Of a DNA stretch of 43,116 nt, positions 26,124 through 32,434 are shown piece after piece. The stretch is taken from the IMG/VR virus record IMGVR_UViG_3300025785_000939, positions 1 to 43,116 of that record; one strand, written 5' to 3'. Within the stretch, counting starts at the first letter, position 1. Every line of letters starts with the position of its first letter. The position numbers and the translations under genes were made by a program. Under the pieces are notes generated by a model. It was not told the origin of the DNA. It worked only from the letters and a program-made list of their open reading frames with translations, and searched no databases. This DNA comes from a virus.

Positions 26124-26149
26124 ACACGGCGGGAATTGTCCCGCCGTGT
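26124..26149 (+). terminator. GC-rich hairpin after hsp20
   Basis: Perfect 11-bp stem ACACGGCGGGA / TCCCGCCGTGT with an ATTG loop. There is no clear T-run, so it may be an RNA-stabilising or weak-termination element. It is strikingly GC-rich for this genome. Confidence 0.5.
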
Positions 26150-26161
26150 AAATAATAGAAG

Positions 26162-26485
26162 ATGAGCAAAATGAGCACAGACACCGCAACCAAATCTAAA
26201 GTTAAAATCGCACCACGTCTTGATTTAACTGCGCCACCGCGCTTTAAAGTTATTTTTATGAATGATAATGTAACAACTGTTCAGTTTGTCATGGCTGTAC
26301 TACAAGAAGTTTTTGATCATAATGAAGATAGTGCAATGATATTGACTGCTAGAATTCATGAAGAGGGTCAAGCAAGTGTTGCTGTTCTGCCATTTGAAAT
26401 TGCAGAAAGCAAGGCTGTAGAAGCAACGCTACTCGCTCGTACTAATAGTTTTCCACTCAATGTAAAGATTGAACCAGAAGTTTAA
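26162..26485 (+). CDS. clpS: ClpS adaptor protein
   Basis: 107 residues (E. coli ClpS is 106). PPRFKVIFMNDNVTTVQFVMAVLQEVFDHNEDSAMILTARIHEEGQASVAVLPFEIAESKAVEATLLA follows the ClpS fold: the Asn-Asp pair that binds the N-degron amino group (MND), the pocket helix and the conserved His (ARIHEEG) are present. ClpS hands N-degron substrates to ClpAP and inhibits ClpAP from degrading ssrA-tagged proteins. An in-frame ATG at 26171 is an alternative start. It converges with the metallophosphoesterase gene with a 4-nt overlap. Confidence 0.9.
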   Translation: MSKMSTDTATKSKVKIAPRLDLTAPPRFKVIFMNDNVTTVQFVMAVLQEVFDHNEDSAMILTARIHEEGQASVAVLPFEIAESKAVEATLLARTNSFPLNVKIEPEV

Positions 26486-27258
26486 ATTTCAATTAATTTT
26501 GGAAAGTAAGCGAATCCGATGTTTTCTTCTTCTCGCCCACGAGGATGACAAACATATCTGATTCCGTCTATAACTTCGTCATATTGTTTATGAACATGTC
26601 CAAAACACCATGTATCAATTTTTTTATTGGTGTTTGCATCTAATACAACTGACATAAGACTATTACCAGTACGCCCCATGTGACATAAATCCATGTTAGG
26701 ATTTATATATCTGAATTTTTTCAATGGGCTTGTATGCGTAACTACAACTATTTTTCTAATGCGTGGATCATCATTAAAAATTTCAACTTGGTTTAACAGT
26801 GTTTTGGCATCCATCTTAGCACTAATGAATATTTCACTTAACAGCTTCTCGCTATAAGTTGCATCTATTAGAGAATTCCAACAATCTACTGTTTGAACTT
26901 CTGGCTGACAAAAATCAAAAGTCCACCAACCATTGCATCCAACAAATGCTATATCATCAAGGACAATTGCACTCTTATACAGATAAGTTATATTTGGGTT
27001 ATCTTTTAACCGTTCTTGAAATTTATAACAATTTTCAGTAATGTTGGTTTGATGATTATGTTCGTGATTACCTTCAACAAATATCACATGGCGGTAATAA
27101 TTGCTCATTTCTACCAATGTATTATAGCTATAATCCCAATTATTAGAGATGTCACCAGCTACAACAGCAACCAAACTAGTTCCTAAACCTTTATACTTTA
27201 GTAACTTATCTGGAGACCACCAATTGTCATGTAAATCGCTATACAAATCAAAATGCAT
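26482..27258 (-). CDS. Calcineurin-like metallophosphoesterase
   Basis: Reverse strand, 258 residues. The metallophosphoesterase motifs run in order: DLYSDLHDN (DxH), VAGDISNNW (GD), VEGNHEHN (GNHE), VVTHTSPLKK (H) and CFGHVHKQYD (GHxH). These ligands hold a binuclear metal site for phosphoester hydrolysis. The substrate could be a protein, nucleotide or nucleic acid and cannot be decided. No signal peptide is present, so it is cytoplasmic. It stands alone on the reverse strand between ClpS and a conserved phage gene, 38 nt from a divergent start. Confidence 0.9.
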   Translation of the reverse strand: MHFDLYSDLHDNWWSPDKLLKYKGLGTSLVAVVAGDISNNWDYSYNTLVEMSNYYRHVIFVEGNHEHNHQTNITENCYKFQERLKDNPNITYLYKSAIVLDDIAFVGCNGWWTFDFCQPEVQTVDCWNSLIDATYSEKLLSEIFISAKMDAKTLLNQVEIFNDDPRIRKIVVVTHTSPLKKFRYINPNMDLCHMGRTGNSLMSVVLDANTNKKIDTWCFGHVHKQYDEVIDGIRYVCHPRGREEENIGFAYFPKLIEI

Positions 27259-27296
27259 TTTTTTAATACCTACTGTAATTATGAATATATAAATGC

Positions 27297-27656
27297 ATGA
27301 ACATAATTTTTGATAAGAAAACAGTTGAAGTATTGCGTGACCGATATACTGTATTAGAACTTGATACAGTAATGCAACCAGGCATGTCAGAACCGCTTGT
27401 TCTTTATGCAGTTCTTGAAGTTAATAATATAGCTGATATTGCAACAATACAATTCTTTAAAGAAATGCATGAAAAACTTATCATTGAATACAAAAGTGGA
27501 AATTGGCAAACGGCAATTGAACTTGCTTCAATTTTACGCGAACAATTTAATAACGAACTTACAGAATTTTATGATTTAGTTATTGACTTTTCTACAGAAT
27601 CTGCTAAAGTAAATAGAAGTTGGGATGGCGTAAAGCACACCGTTCCTAAAGAATAA
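27297..27656 (+). CDS. Conserved phage hypothetical protein, 119 aa
   Basis: A compact acidic protein. FDKKTVEVLRDRYTVLELDTVMQPGMSEPLVLYAVLEVNNIADIATIQFFKEMHEKLIIEYKSGNW appears conserved in type among T4-like marine phages, but I recognise no domain. The C-terminus is SWDGVKHTVPKE. No ribosome binding site stands out. tRNA-Thr follows 6 nt after the stop. Confidence 0.7.
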   Translation: MNIIFDKKTVEVLRDRYTVLELDTVMQPGMSEPLVLYAVLEVNNIADIATIQFFKEMHEKLIIEYKSGNWQTAIELASILREQFNNELTEFYDLVIDFSTESAKVNRSWDGVKHTVPKE

Positions 27657-27662
27657 GTTAAT

Positions 27663-27744
27663 GCCTGGTTGGCTCAGTGGCGACAGCACCGCTTTTGTAA
27701 GGCGGAATACAACAACGGGGGTTCGAGTCCCTCACCAGGCACCA
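27663..27744 (+). tRNA. tRNA-Thr (UGU)
   Basis: The acceptor stem GCCTGGT pairs with ACCAGGC, and ACCA is encoded. The anticodon stem CCGCT/GGCGG holds loop TTTGTAA, anticodon TGT. The T-arm is GGGGG-TTCGAGT-CCCTC. The variable loop is 11 nt, somewhat long for a class-I tRNA. Confidence 0.9.
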
Positions 27745-27761
27745 TTTTTTAAGGAAGAGTT

Positions 27762-28571
27762 ATGTCACGCTATTGGTCCGAAACAAAATTATTTTACTGG
27801 CTTCGTGAAAAATTTGGTATTGAAAAACCAGTTGCCCTCGAATGGGGCGCTTGGTCAGTGTGGAAGCGTGAGACCAAAGCCGCACATCCTATCGGCTATT
27901 GGGTAACTGAAACCTTTCCTCGTATCGTAGATAAGATTGATCGCAATACTGTTGGACATATTGATAATATTCGTTATTATCTGCGTAATCGGTTCTGGCG
28001 TCAAACTCATGTTCTTCCAACAGGTTTGCCTGTTGGTGAATATCATGATTTAGATGAGCGTATTCTTCATAGTATCATGCAAGGTATTGTTGATTATGTT
28101 GAAAAAGAAGTGGCGTGGAAAAGTCGTTGGTTAAACACTGAGTCAAGCAAGACGGCTGTGTGGAAAAACGGTCGTTGCCCTGAACTTGGCTTGGCATCCC
28201 TAAAGTGGGAAATGGGTTTGTTCTACGATGAATCATGGGGCATGGAACCAACCGATCCAAAATTTGGTACATTGACTGACCAAGCGCAGCGAGCCATTGA
28301 TGTAATGAAACTTTATATCTGGTGGAAGTTTGATCGTCCAAAGCGTCCTGATGTGCATGATGCAAGTGATTGGACTCAGTATTGTAAAGATATGGAAGAA
28401 AAGTATGGTGCAGATCATATCTTTGAAAGTCGTGACCAAGAAACTCCAGAAGAACGAGCACGTGGTCGTGCGGCACTAGATAAATCGTTTGAAATTGAAG
28501 CAGCATATGAAGCAGAAGATACTGCGATGTTGATGAAGGTAATTGAAATTCGCAAGGGTTTGTGGACTTAA
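27762..28571 (+). CDS. Conserved phage hypothetical protein, 269 aa
   Basis: Preceded by AAGGAAGAG. A Trp- and Arg-rich cytoplasmic protein (YWSETKLFYWLREKFG ... EWGAWSVWKRETKAAHPIGYWVTETFPRIVDKID). The middle has RYYLRNRFWRQTHVLPTGLPVGEYHDLDERILHSIMQGIVDYVEKEV, and the C-terminus is charged and helical (EETPEERARGRAALDKSFEIEAAYEAEDT). Large phages carry similar proteins of unknown function. No active-site motif is visible. The GIY-YIG gene follows after 3 nt. Confidence 0.72.
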   Translation: MSRYWSETKLFYWLREKFGIEKPVALEWGAWSVWKRETKAAHPIGYWVTETFPRIVDKIDRNTVGHIDNIRYYLRNRFWRQTHVLPTGLPVGEYHDLDERILHSIMQGIVDYVEKEVAWKSRWLNTESSKTAVWKNGRCPELGLASLKWEMGLFYDESWGMEPTDPKFGTLTDQAQRAIDVMKLYIWWKFDRPKRPDVHDASDWTQYCKDMEEKYGADHIFESRDQETPEERARGRAALDKSFEIEAAYEAEDTAMLMKVIEIRKGLWT

Positions 28572-28574
28572 ATT

Positions 28575-29093
28575 ATGCCATCTAAAAAAGAACTTCCACA
28601 AGGTTATTATGTTTATGCACATTTAAGACAAGGTGATTTATTGCCATATTATATTGGCAAGGGTAAAGGAAGTAGAGCATGGAATACACATGGTAGGAGA
28701 CTACCAATACCATCTGATAAAAATAGAATACAAATTCTTGCTGATAATTTAACCGAAGAAGAAGCATTAGAACTTGAAAAGAAACTTATTGAGTCATATG
28801 GGCGTGAAGTCAACGGAACTGGTATTCTTTTTAATGTAACCAAAGGCGGCGAGGCGGGATTTTCTGATAACGATTACTATTACAAATATATTAGAAAGAA
28901 ACATCTTATTGGCATAGAGCAAGCAAAACTTGATGGACGTTATAGGGGGAGAGAACCTACTGCTAGAAGCCAATCTCAAAAAGTTTTGGATATGAAAGAA
29001 AAAAATTTTAATGTGCAAGAAATTATGTTAGAATGTAAAATAAGTCGTGCAAGTTATTATAGAATATTAAAGGATAATGCGACCTTAGCTTAA
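28575..29093 (+). CDS. GIY-YIG homing endonuclease (second copy) overlapping tRNA-Arg
   Basis: 172 residues. The GIY-YIG pair reads YYVYAHLRQGDLLPYYIGKGKGSRAW, close to the protein at 24876. The shared downstream block ILADNLTEEEALELEKKLIESYGR carries the conserved Glu. The C-terminus (KVLDMKEKNFNVQEIMLECKISRASYYRILKD) is a helix-turn-helix. Its last 15 bases form the 5' part of tRNA-Arg, so coding sequence and tRNA overlap. Probably a mobile free-standing endonuclease placed between a phage gene and a tRNA. Confidence 0.85.
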   Translation: MPSKKELPQGYYVYAHLRQGDLLPYYIGKGKGSRAWNTHGRRLPIPSDKNRIQILADNLTEEEALELEKKLIESYGREVNGTGILFNVTKGGEAGFSDNDYYYKYIRKKHLIGIEQAKLDGRYRGREPTARSQSQKVLDMKEKNFNVQEIMLECKISRASYYRILKDNATLA

Positions 29094-29155
29094 CGGTTAA
29101 AGCGGGTGTCTCTAAAACACCGACAATATGGGTTCAAATCCCATAGGACGCACCA
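29079..29155 (+). tRNA. tRNA-Arg (UCU)
   Basis: The anticodon stem GGTGT/ACACC encloses CTCTAAA, anticodon TCT. T-arm TATGG-GTTCAAAT-CCATA, and ACCA is encoded. The acceptor GCGACCT versus AGGACGC leaves an A-A mismatch at the fourth pair. The 5' end overlaps the GIY-YIG stop. It reads AGA/AGG codons. Confidence 0.85.
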
Positions 29156-29173
29156 ACTATTGGTAAATATAAG

Positions 29174-29332
29174 ATGAAATCAACAGCACGACATGTAGGC
29201 AGCGTAAATTTAAGAGGAAAGAAATATCTAACTTTACGCTGTGGCTGCTGTGAGGCACAGAATTTTAAAGAACGTGAACTAAAACGTGAACACCTAAAAC
29301 TAATTAAACAGGAGAAAGCAAATATGTCATAG
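29174..29332 (+). CDS. Small Cys-rich protein, 52 aa (ends in TAG)
   Basis: A short ORF: ATG at 29174, lysine/arginine-rich, with LRCGCCEAQNFKERELKRE. The CGCC motif resembles a partial zinc ribbon. It ends with TAG at 29330 and is in the same frame as the next ORF, so reading through this codon would join the two into about 245 residues. The ORF was too short to be called by length. Similar small CxCC proteins exist in T4-like marine phages, so it may be a genuine gene. Confidence 0.5.
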   Translation: MKSTARHVGSVNLRGKKYLTLRCGCCEAQNFKERELKREHLKLIKQEKANMS

Positions 29333-29911
29333 GTAGAATTAGCATGTAAAGAAGCAGTGTTTCATTTTAACAAGAAGCACTTAGAAGACCCATCAATCCC
29401 AATGTGGATTATTATGGCCAAAGGCAAAACATATTATGTTGATCATGTTGAAGCCAACTTGCCTTGGACCACCAAAGAAACTCCAACCAATGTAAAAACC
29501 AAAGGCGCAATCAAATTCAAAGATTGCCTTGTCACAATTGATACAGATAATTGTGCAAAACTTACTGTTCTTACCAAAGCAGATGAAATAAGATTACGCA
29601 ACGCAGAGCGTGGTATTACTCGTATTATTACCAAATTTGGTGCTTCACTTACCGAAGTATTGCAATCTCTTGACATCAAACATACGCCTATCAAACGCAT
29701 AGGCGGTGGTTGTGGCAGTAGTTTTTATATCACGGATATCATGCGAGAAGAAGATATGACCATGCTTTCCATCGCTATGATTGGAAAAGGTGACTTTCGT
29801 ATTCTTATGCCAAATGAAACATATTATGGTTGGTATAATAATGGCAATGCAGATGATATGGATGAAGATGAAAAATTATATGATTATGATGACGATGATG
29901 AATATGCTTGA
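29324..29911 (+). CDS. Conserved phage protein with an in-frame amber codon near its start
   Basis: The clear coding frame runs from a GTG at 29357 (184 aa) to the TGA at 29909. Upstream in frame, KEAVFHFNKKH extends back as VELACKEAV to an ATG at 29324 that has GGAG 9 nt before it, but codon 3 is TAG (29330-29332). FNKKHLEDPSIPMWIIMAKGKTYYVDHVEANLPWTTKETPTNVKTKGAIKFKDC resembles proteins conserved in T4-like cyanophages and pelagiphages. The C-terminus is an acidic Asp/Tyr tail. Function unknown. Either the GTG is the start or the amber is read through or is a point mutation. The stop overlaps the next -35 box. Confidence 0.65.
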
Positions 29912-29936
29912 CACACAATATTAAATATCCTACAAT
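29908..29936 (+). promoter_or_regulatory. sigma70-like promoter of the 29.9-30.1 kb RNA
   Basis: TTGACA (29908-29913, containing the TGA stop of the previous gene), 17-nt spacer, TACAAT (29931-29936). The predicted start lies at the first bases of the RNA candidate. Confidence 0.8.
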
Positions 29937-29940
29937 AGAT

Positions 29941-30139
29941 TTTTAACGGTGGCACGGCTGTGCTAAAAGGTTGGAGCGAGTATAACTAAAAACCGAATGT
30001 GAGGGATGCATACCGAGATCAACGGGCTGGACAGGTGAGAGACCTGTGGAAGGTAATGGTGATTGCGTAAGGCAGTTGAAACCCGAAAACTATTGACCAA
30101 ACTAAAACCATCGTGGGGATAGCAACCCGCCCGTTAAAA
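29941..30139 (+). ncRNA. Unassigned structured ncRNA, about 199 nt
   Basis: No ORF fills this interval. A strong promoter ends at its 5' boundary. The ends can pair: TTTTAACGG (29941-29949) with CCGTTAAAA (30131-30139), a 9-bp closing stem. Inside are GCAC-GGCT-GTGC (29952-29963), ACAGGT-GAGAG-ACCTGT (30031-30047) and a CGGG/CCCG pair enclosing the latter (30023-30026 with 30082-30085). The segment is less AT-rich than its surroundings. It does not show the RNase P, tmRNA, SRP, 6S or group I/II intron signatures I know. A second promoter begins 5 nt after its end. The function is unknown. Confidence 0.6.
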
Positions 30140-30144
30140 AACTA

Positions 30145-30173
30145 TTGACAAACTGCAGACTATATAGTATATT
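30145..30173 (+). promoter_or_regulatory. sigma70-like promoter of the 65-aa gene
   Basis: TTGACA (30145-30150), 17-nt spacer, TATATT (30168-30173), about 24 nt before the ATG at 30198. Part of the -35 region repeats ACTATTGAC(C)AAACT found at 30089. Confidence 0.75.
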
Positions 30174-30197
30174 AGGAAAATAGAAAAAAGAGAGTAT

Positions 30198-30395
30198 ATG
30201 ACAATGTTGATTATGGGTTATAAAGGCAAGCCAGATTGGACCAAGATTCGTGCGTCGTTTAAACGTTGTACTGATTTGCAAACGCATGATATTGAAAAGA
30301 TTGTCAAAAACGTTAAGGATGGCAAAACCGAGACCATTCCAAATGATCATACCTTGTATGATGACCTTAAGGAACTTGGCATCCTTATCAAGTAA
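30198..30395 (+). CDS. Small conserved phage protein, 65 aa
   Basis: A 65-residue protein preceded by an AAAGAGAG ribosome binding site. MLIMGYKGKPDWTKIRASFKRCTDLQTHDIEKIVKNVKDGKTETIPNDHTLYDDLKELGILIK shows a helix-helix-strand pattern resembling the L7/L12 C-terminal fold found in some small phage proteins. That resemblance is weak and function is unknown. A palindrome lies immediately downstream. Confidence 0.6.
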   Translation: MTMLIMGYKGKPDWTKIRASFKRCTDLQTHDIEKIVKNVKDGKTETIPNDHTLYDDLKELGILIK

Positions 30396-30402
30396 ATGAC
30401 AT

Positions 30403-30440
30403 AATCCCACTAAATAATAATTAGTGGGATTTATTATTTT
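30403..30440 (+). terminator. Palindrome with terminator-like T-rich tail
   Basis: An 11-bp perfect inverted repeat AATCCCACTAA (30403-30413) / TTAGTGGGATT (30421-30431) around ATAATAA, followed by TATTATTTT. The sequence CTAAATAATA in its centre resembles the late motif. It separates two genes and may terminate and/or start transcription. Confidence 0.5.
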
Positions 30441-31134
30441 GATAAATGAATATTGGACCAAGATCAATCACCTTGTAGAATTTAATCGCTTTATTGAACA
30501 AGCGCAGATTAAATCTGATATTATAACTAGGGTATTTCAATTATTGAATACTAACCCTAGAGTTATATTGTTTCCTAAATTTAACCCAATCGTATTATTA
30601 TTAGAAAAACATCACACATGTTATGTGGTTGATGATCAAAGCGTAAAATATACTTGGCAAAGTGAAAGCCAATTCATTGATAAGATTACGGATGTTCCAA
30701 CTACGGTTGATGTAACAATTGCGCTTGATGAATATTTTACCTATGCTAACAGTGAAACTGAACAACGAAATATGGTTGCAGAAATAAAATCTGTTACTAA
30801 AGGTTACTTAATTACTACTATCCAAGATTATAAAAATAACGCACCTCACAAGCGTAATCAAGTTGATACTTTTATCAACGACGATACAATTGTACTTGAA
30901 CAAAATATAATGGATAAAATTAATCGTCAGAACTGGAAAAATCATATATACTTCATAGAGAATCAAAAAGATTTAACTGTTCTTGGTCCTATAGACCGTC
31001 GCACAATGTACTTTAAGCAACTGGCAAAATATACCAGTGACTTAGGCGGAACAAATTACGTTGTACAAAAGAACTTGTTATATCGTGGATTCTTTAAAAA
31101 GAATTATGAACACATTATTACAGTACAGTTCTGA
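30424..31134 (+). CDS. Conserved T4-like phage hypothetical protein, 236 aa
   Basis: The frame opens at GTG 30424. TTG at 30439 (MINEYWTKINHLVEF) is an equal or better start, with GGGA in the 3' palindrome arm as a possible ribosome binding site. The C-terminal block IDRRTMYFKQLAKYTSDLGGTNYVVQKNLLYRGFFKKNYEHIITVQF is of the kind conserved in marine T4-like phages and looks like the end of an alpha/beta fold. No motif of known function. The middle (TIALDEYFTYANSETEQRNMVAEIKSVTKGYLITTIQDYKN) weakly resembles a class I methyltransferase region. Confidence 0.65.
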   Translation: MGFIILINEYWTKINHLVEFNRFIEQAQIKSDIITRVFQLLNTNPRVILFPKFNPIVLLLEKHHTCYVVDDQSVKYTWQSESQFIDKITDVPTTVDVTIALDEYFTYANSETEQRNMVAEIKSVTKGYLITTIQDYKNNAPHKRNQVDTFINDDTIVLEQNIMDKINRQNWKNHIYFIENQKDLTVLGPIDRRTMYFKQLAKYTSDLGGTNYVVQKNLLYRGFFKKNYEHIITVQF

Positions 31135-31142
31135 GGTGAAAT

Positions 31143-32321
31143 TTGGTTGAAATTAATTTAGAATCTACGATAGCGGCAACTGTTCGCGCAAATGTAGAAC
31201 AATACTTACAACAAGTTGATCTTAACACGATCATTGCAGATGCACTTCAAAAAAGTGTATCAAGTATTGTTATGAACCTAACAAGCAAAATTTTTAATGA
31301 CATTGTTAGCAAACGTGATTTATCTAATGAAGTTAGCACACTTGTTAATAGTATTATGGCTGATCAGTTACTAACAGTTGGTACTAATCTTGTTAGTGAT
31401 ATGGTCAATAATGCTAATATTAATAATTTAATTATTGAAGGTGTTGATAAAAAAGTTCAAAATACTTTATTAAATTTTAACTTTCCTACACGCAGCATAC
31501 CTTTTAATAGTATTAATATGGAAGGCGCACTTATTGATCCTAGCTTAATTGATAGTGGTAAAATTAAAAAATTTAGTAGTAGTGGAATTAATGATGAAGC
31601 AACAGCCGTTCAACTTACTATTACCGATGAAGGTATCATTACCACCAATAATATTACTGCTGAGAATTTATTAATTGCTGATAATAGTTTTGTAAAAAAC
31701 TTAACTGTCGATGGTGATTTAGTATTATCTGGTAATATTTTGCAAAGCAACAGTTTTGATGAATATATTACAAATATTACAAATAAAATAAGCAGCGACA
31801 TATTTAATAATAGCGATATTAATATATCTAATCGTAAGTTATTAGATGGCGACAGATATATTGTTAATAGCGATAGTCTTGGTCCGCATATTATCAATAG
31901 CAATCTTCGCAAAGTTGGAAACCTTAATGAACTTGTTGTAAGCGGTCAAGCTATTATTCACGAAACACTTGTTGTTACTAATAATAAAGTTGGTATTAAT
32001 ACTGAAAGTGCAAGTGGTGCGTTAAGTGTGTGGGATGAAGATAGTGAATTTACTCTAGTAAAGCACAGCCCAAAGACTATGTATGCTGGCAGCACTCGTG
32101 TAACAGATGTAATTCTTGGAAGCAATAATCAAGAACAAATTGGTTTGCGAACAAGTGGAATTATAGAATTAAATGGTCCAGTTAGATTTAATGGGTTATT
32201 AATAAACATTGTAGATCGTATTCCAGAACAAGTTGGTGAGCCTGGCGAAATTGCTGTCATGCGTGATGGCACGGCTATATACAGATGCCAAGGTCAAACT
32301 ACATGGGGGAAGATTCTATAA
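31143..32321 (+). CDS. Virion structural/fibre-like protein, 392 aa
   Basis: Begins with TTG and GAGGTGAA upstream. The N-terminal 140 residues are helical and coiled-coil-like (LESTIAATVRANVEQYLQQVDLNTII). A repeated beta-pattern follows (ITTNNITAENLLIADNSFVKNLTVDGDLVLSGNI), typical of trimeric phage fibres. The C-terminal TLVVTNNKVGINTESASGALSVWDEDSEFTLVK and PEQVGEPGEIAVMRDGTAIYRCQGQTTWGKIL resemble fibre-tip or chaperone-proximal domains of T4-like marine phages. Likely a fibre or baseplate-wedge appendage. Confidence 0.75.
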   Translation: MVEINLESTIAATVRANVEQYLQQVDLNTIIADALQKSVSSIVMNLTSKIFNDIVSKRDLSNEVSTLVNSIMADQLLTVGTNLVSDMVNNANINNLIIEGVDKKVQNTLLNFNFPTRSIPFNSINMEGALIDPSLIDSGKIKKFSSSGINDEATAVQLTITDEGIITTNNITAENLLIADNSFVKNLTVDGDLVLSGNILQSNSFDEYITNITNKISSDIFNNSDINISNRKLLDGDRYIVNSDSLGPHIINSNLRKVGNLNELVVSGQAIIHETLVVTNNKVGINTESASGALSVWDEDSEFTLVKHSPKTMYAGSTRVTDVILGSNNQEQIGLRTSGIIELNGPVRFNGLLINIVDRIPEQVGEPGEIAVMRDGTAIYRCQGQTTWGKIL

Positions 32322-32428
32322 TGCGTATTTTTAAATGGATTTATAATATTTTTGATGATATGATATACAAATATAAGCGTCGTCGTTTGCTCAAAGAATT
32401 ACGCAAACGTGACCCATTTGTATATTGA
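32321..32428 (+). CDS. Small basic protein, 35 aa
   Basis: An ATG overlapping the previous stop (TAATG) opens a short ORF: MRIFKWIYNIFDDMIYKYKRRRLLKELRKRDPFVY. It has an amphipathic, aromatic N-terminus and a strongly basic C-terminus. The overlap and the ribosome binding site for the next gene right after its TGA favour a real gene. Function unknown. Confidence 0.5.
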   Translation: MRIFKWIYNIFDDMIYKYKRRRLLKELRKRDPFVY

Positions 32429-32434
32429 GGAAAG

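Noticed and set aside
29941-30139. RNase P RNA, 6S RNA, SRP RNA or a group I/II intron
   Set aside because: None of their conserved cores is visible (for example no GAAAGTCCGG P4 of RNase P and no domain V or P7-type core). I therefore call it an unassigned RNA.
29941-30139. Retron msr-msd RNA, because of the inverted terminal repeats
   Set aside because: No reverse transcriptase is present in the window.
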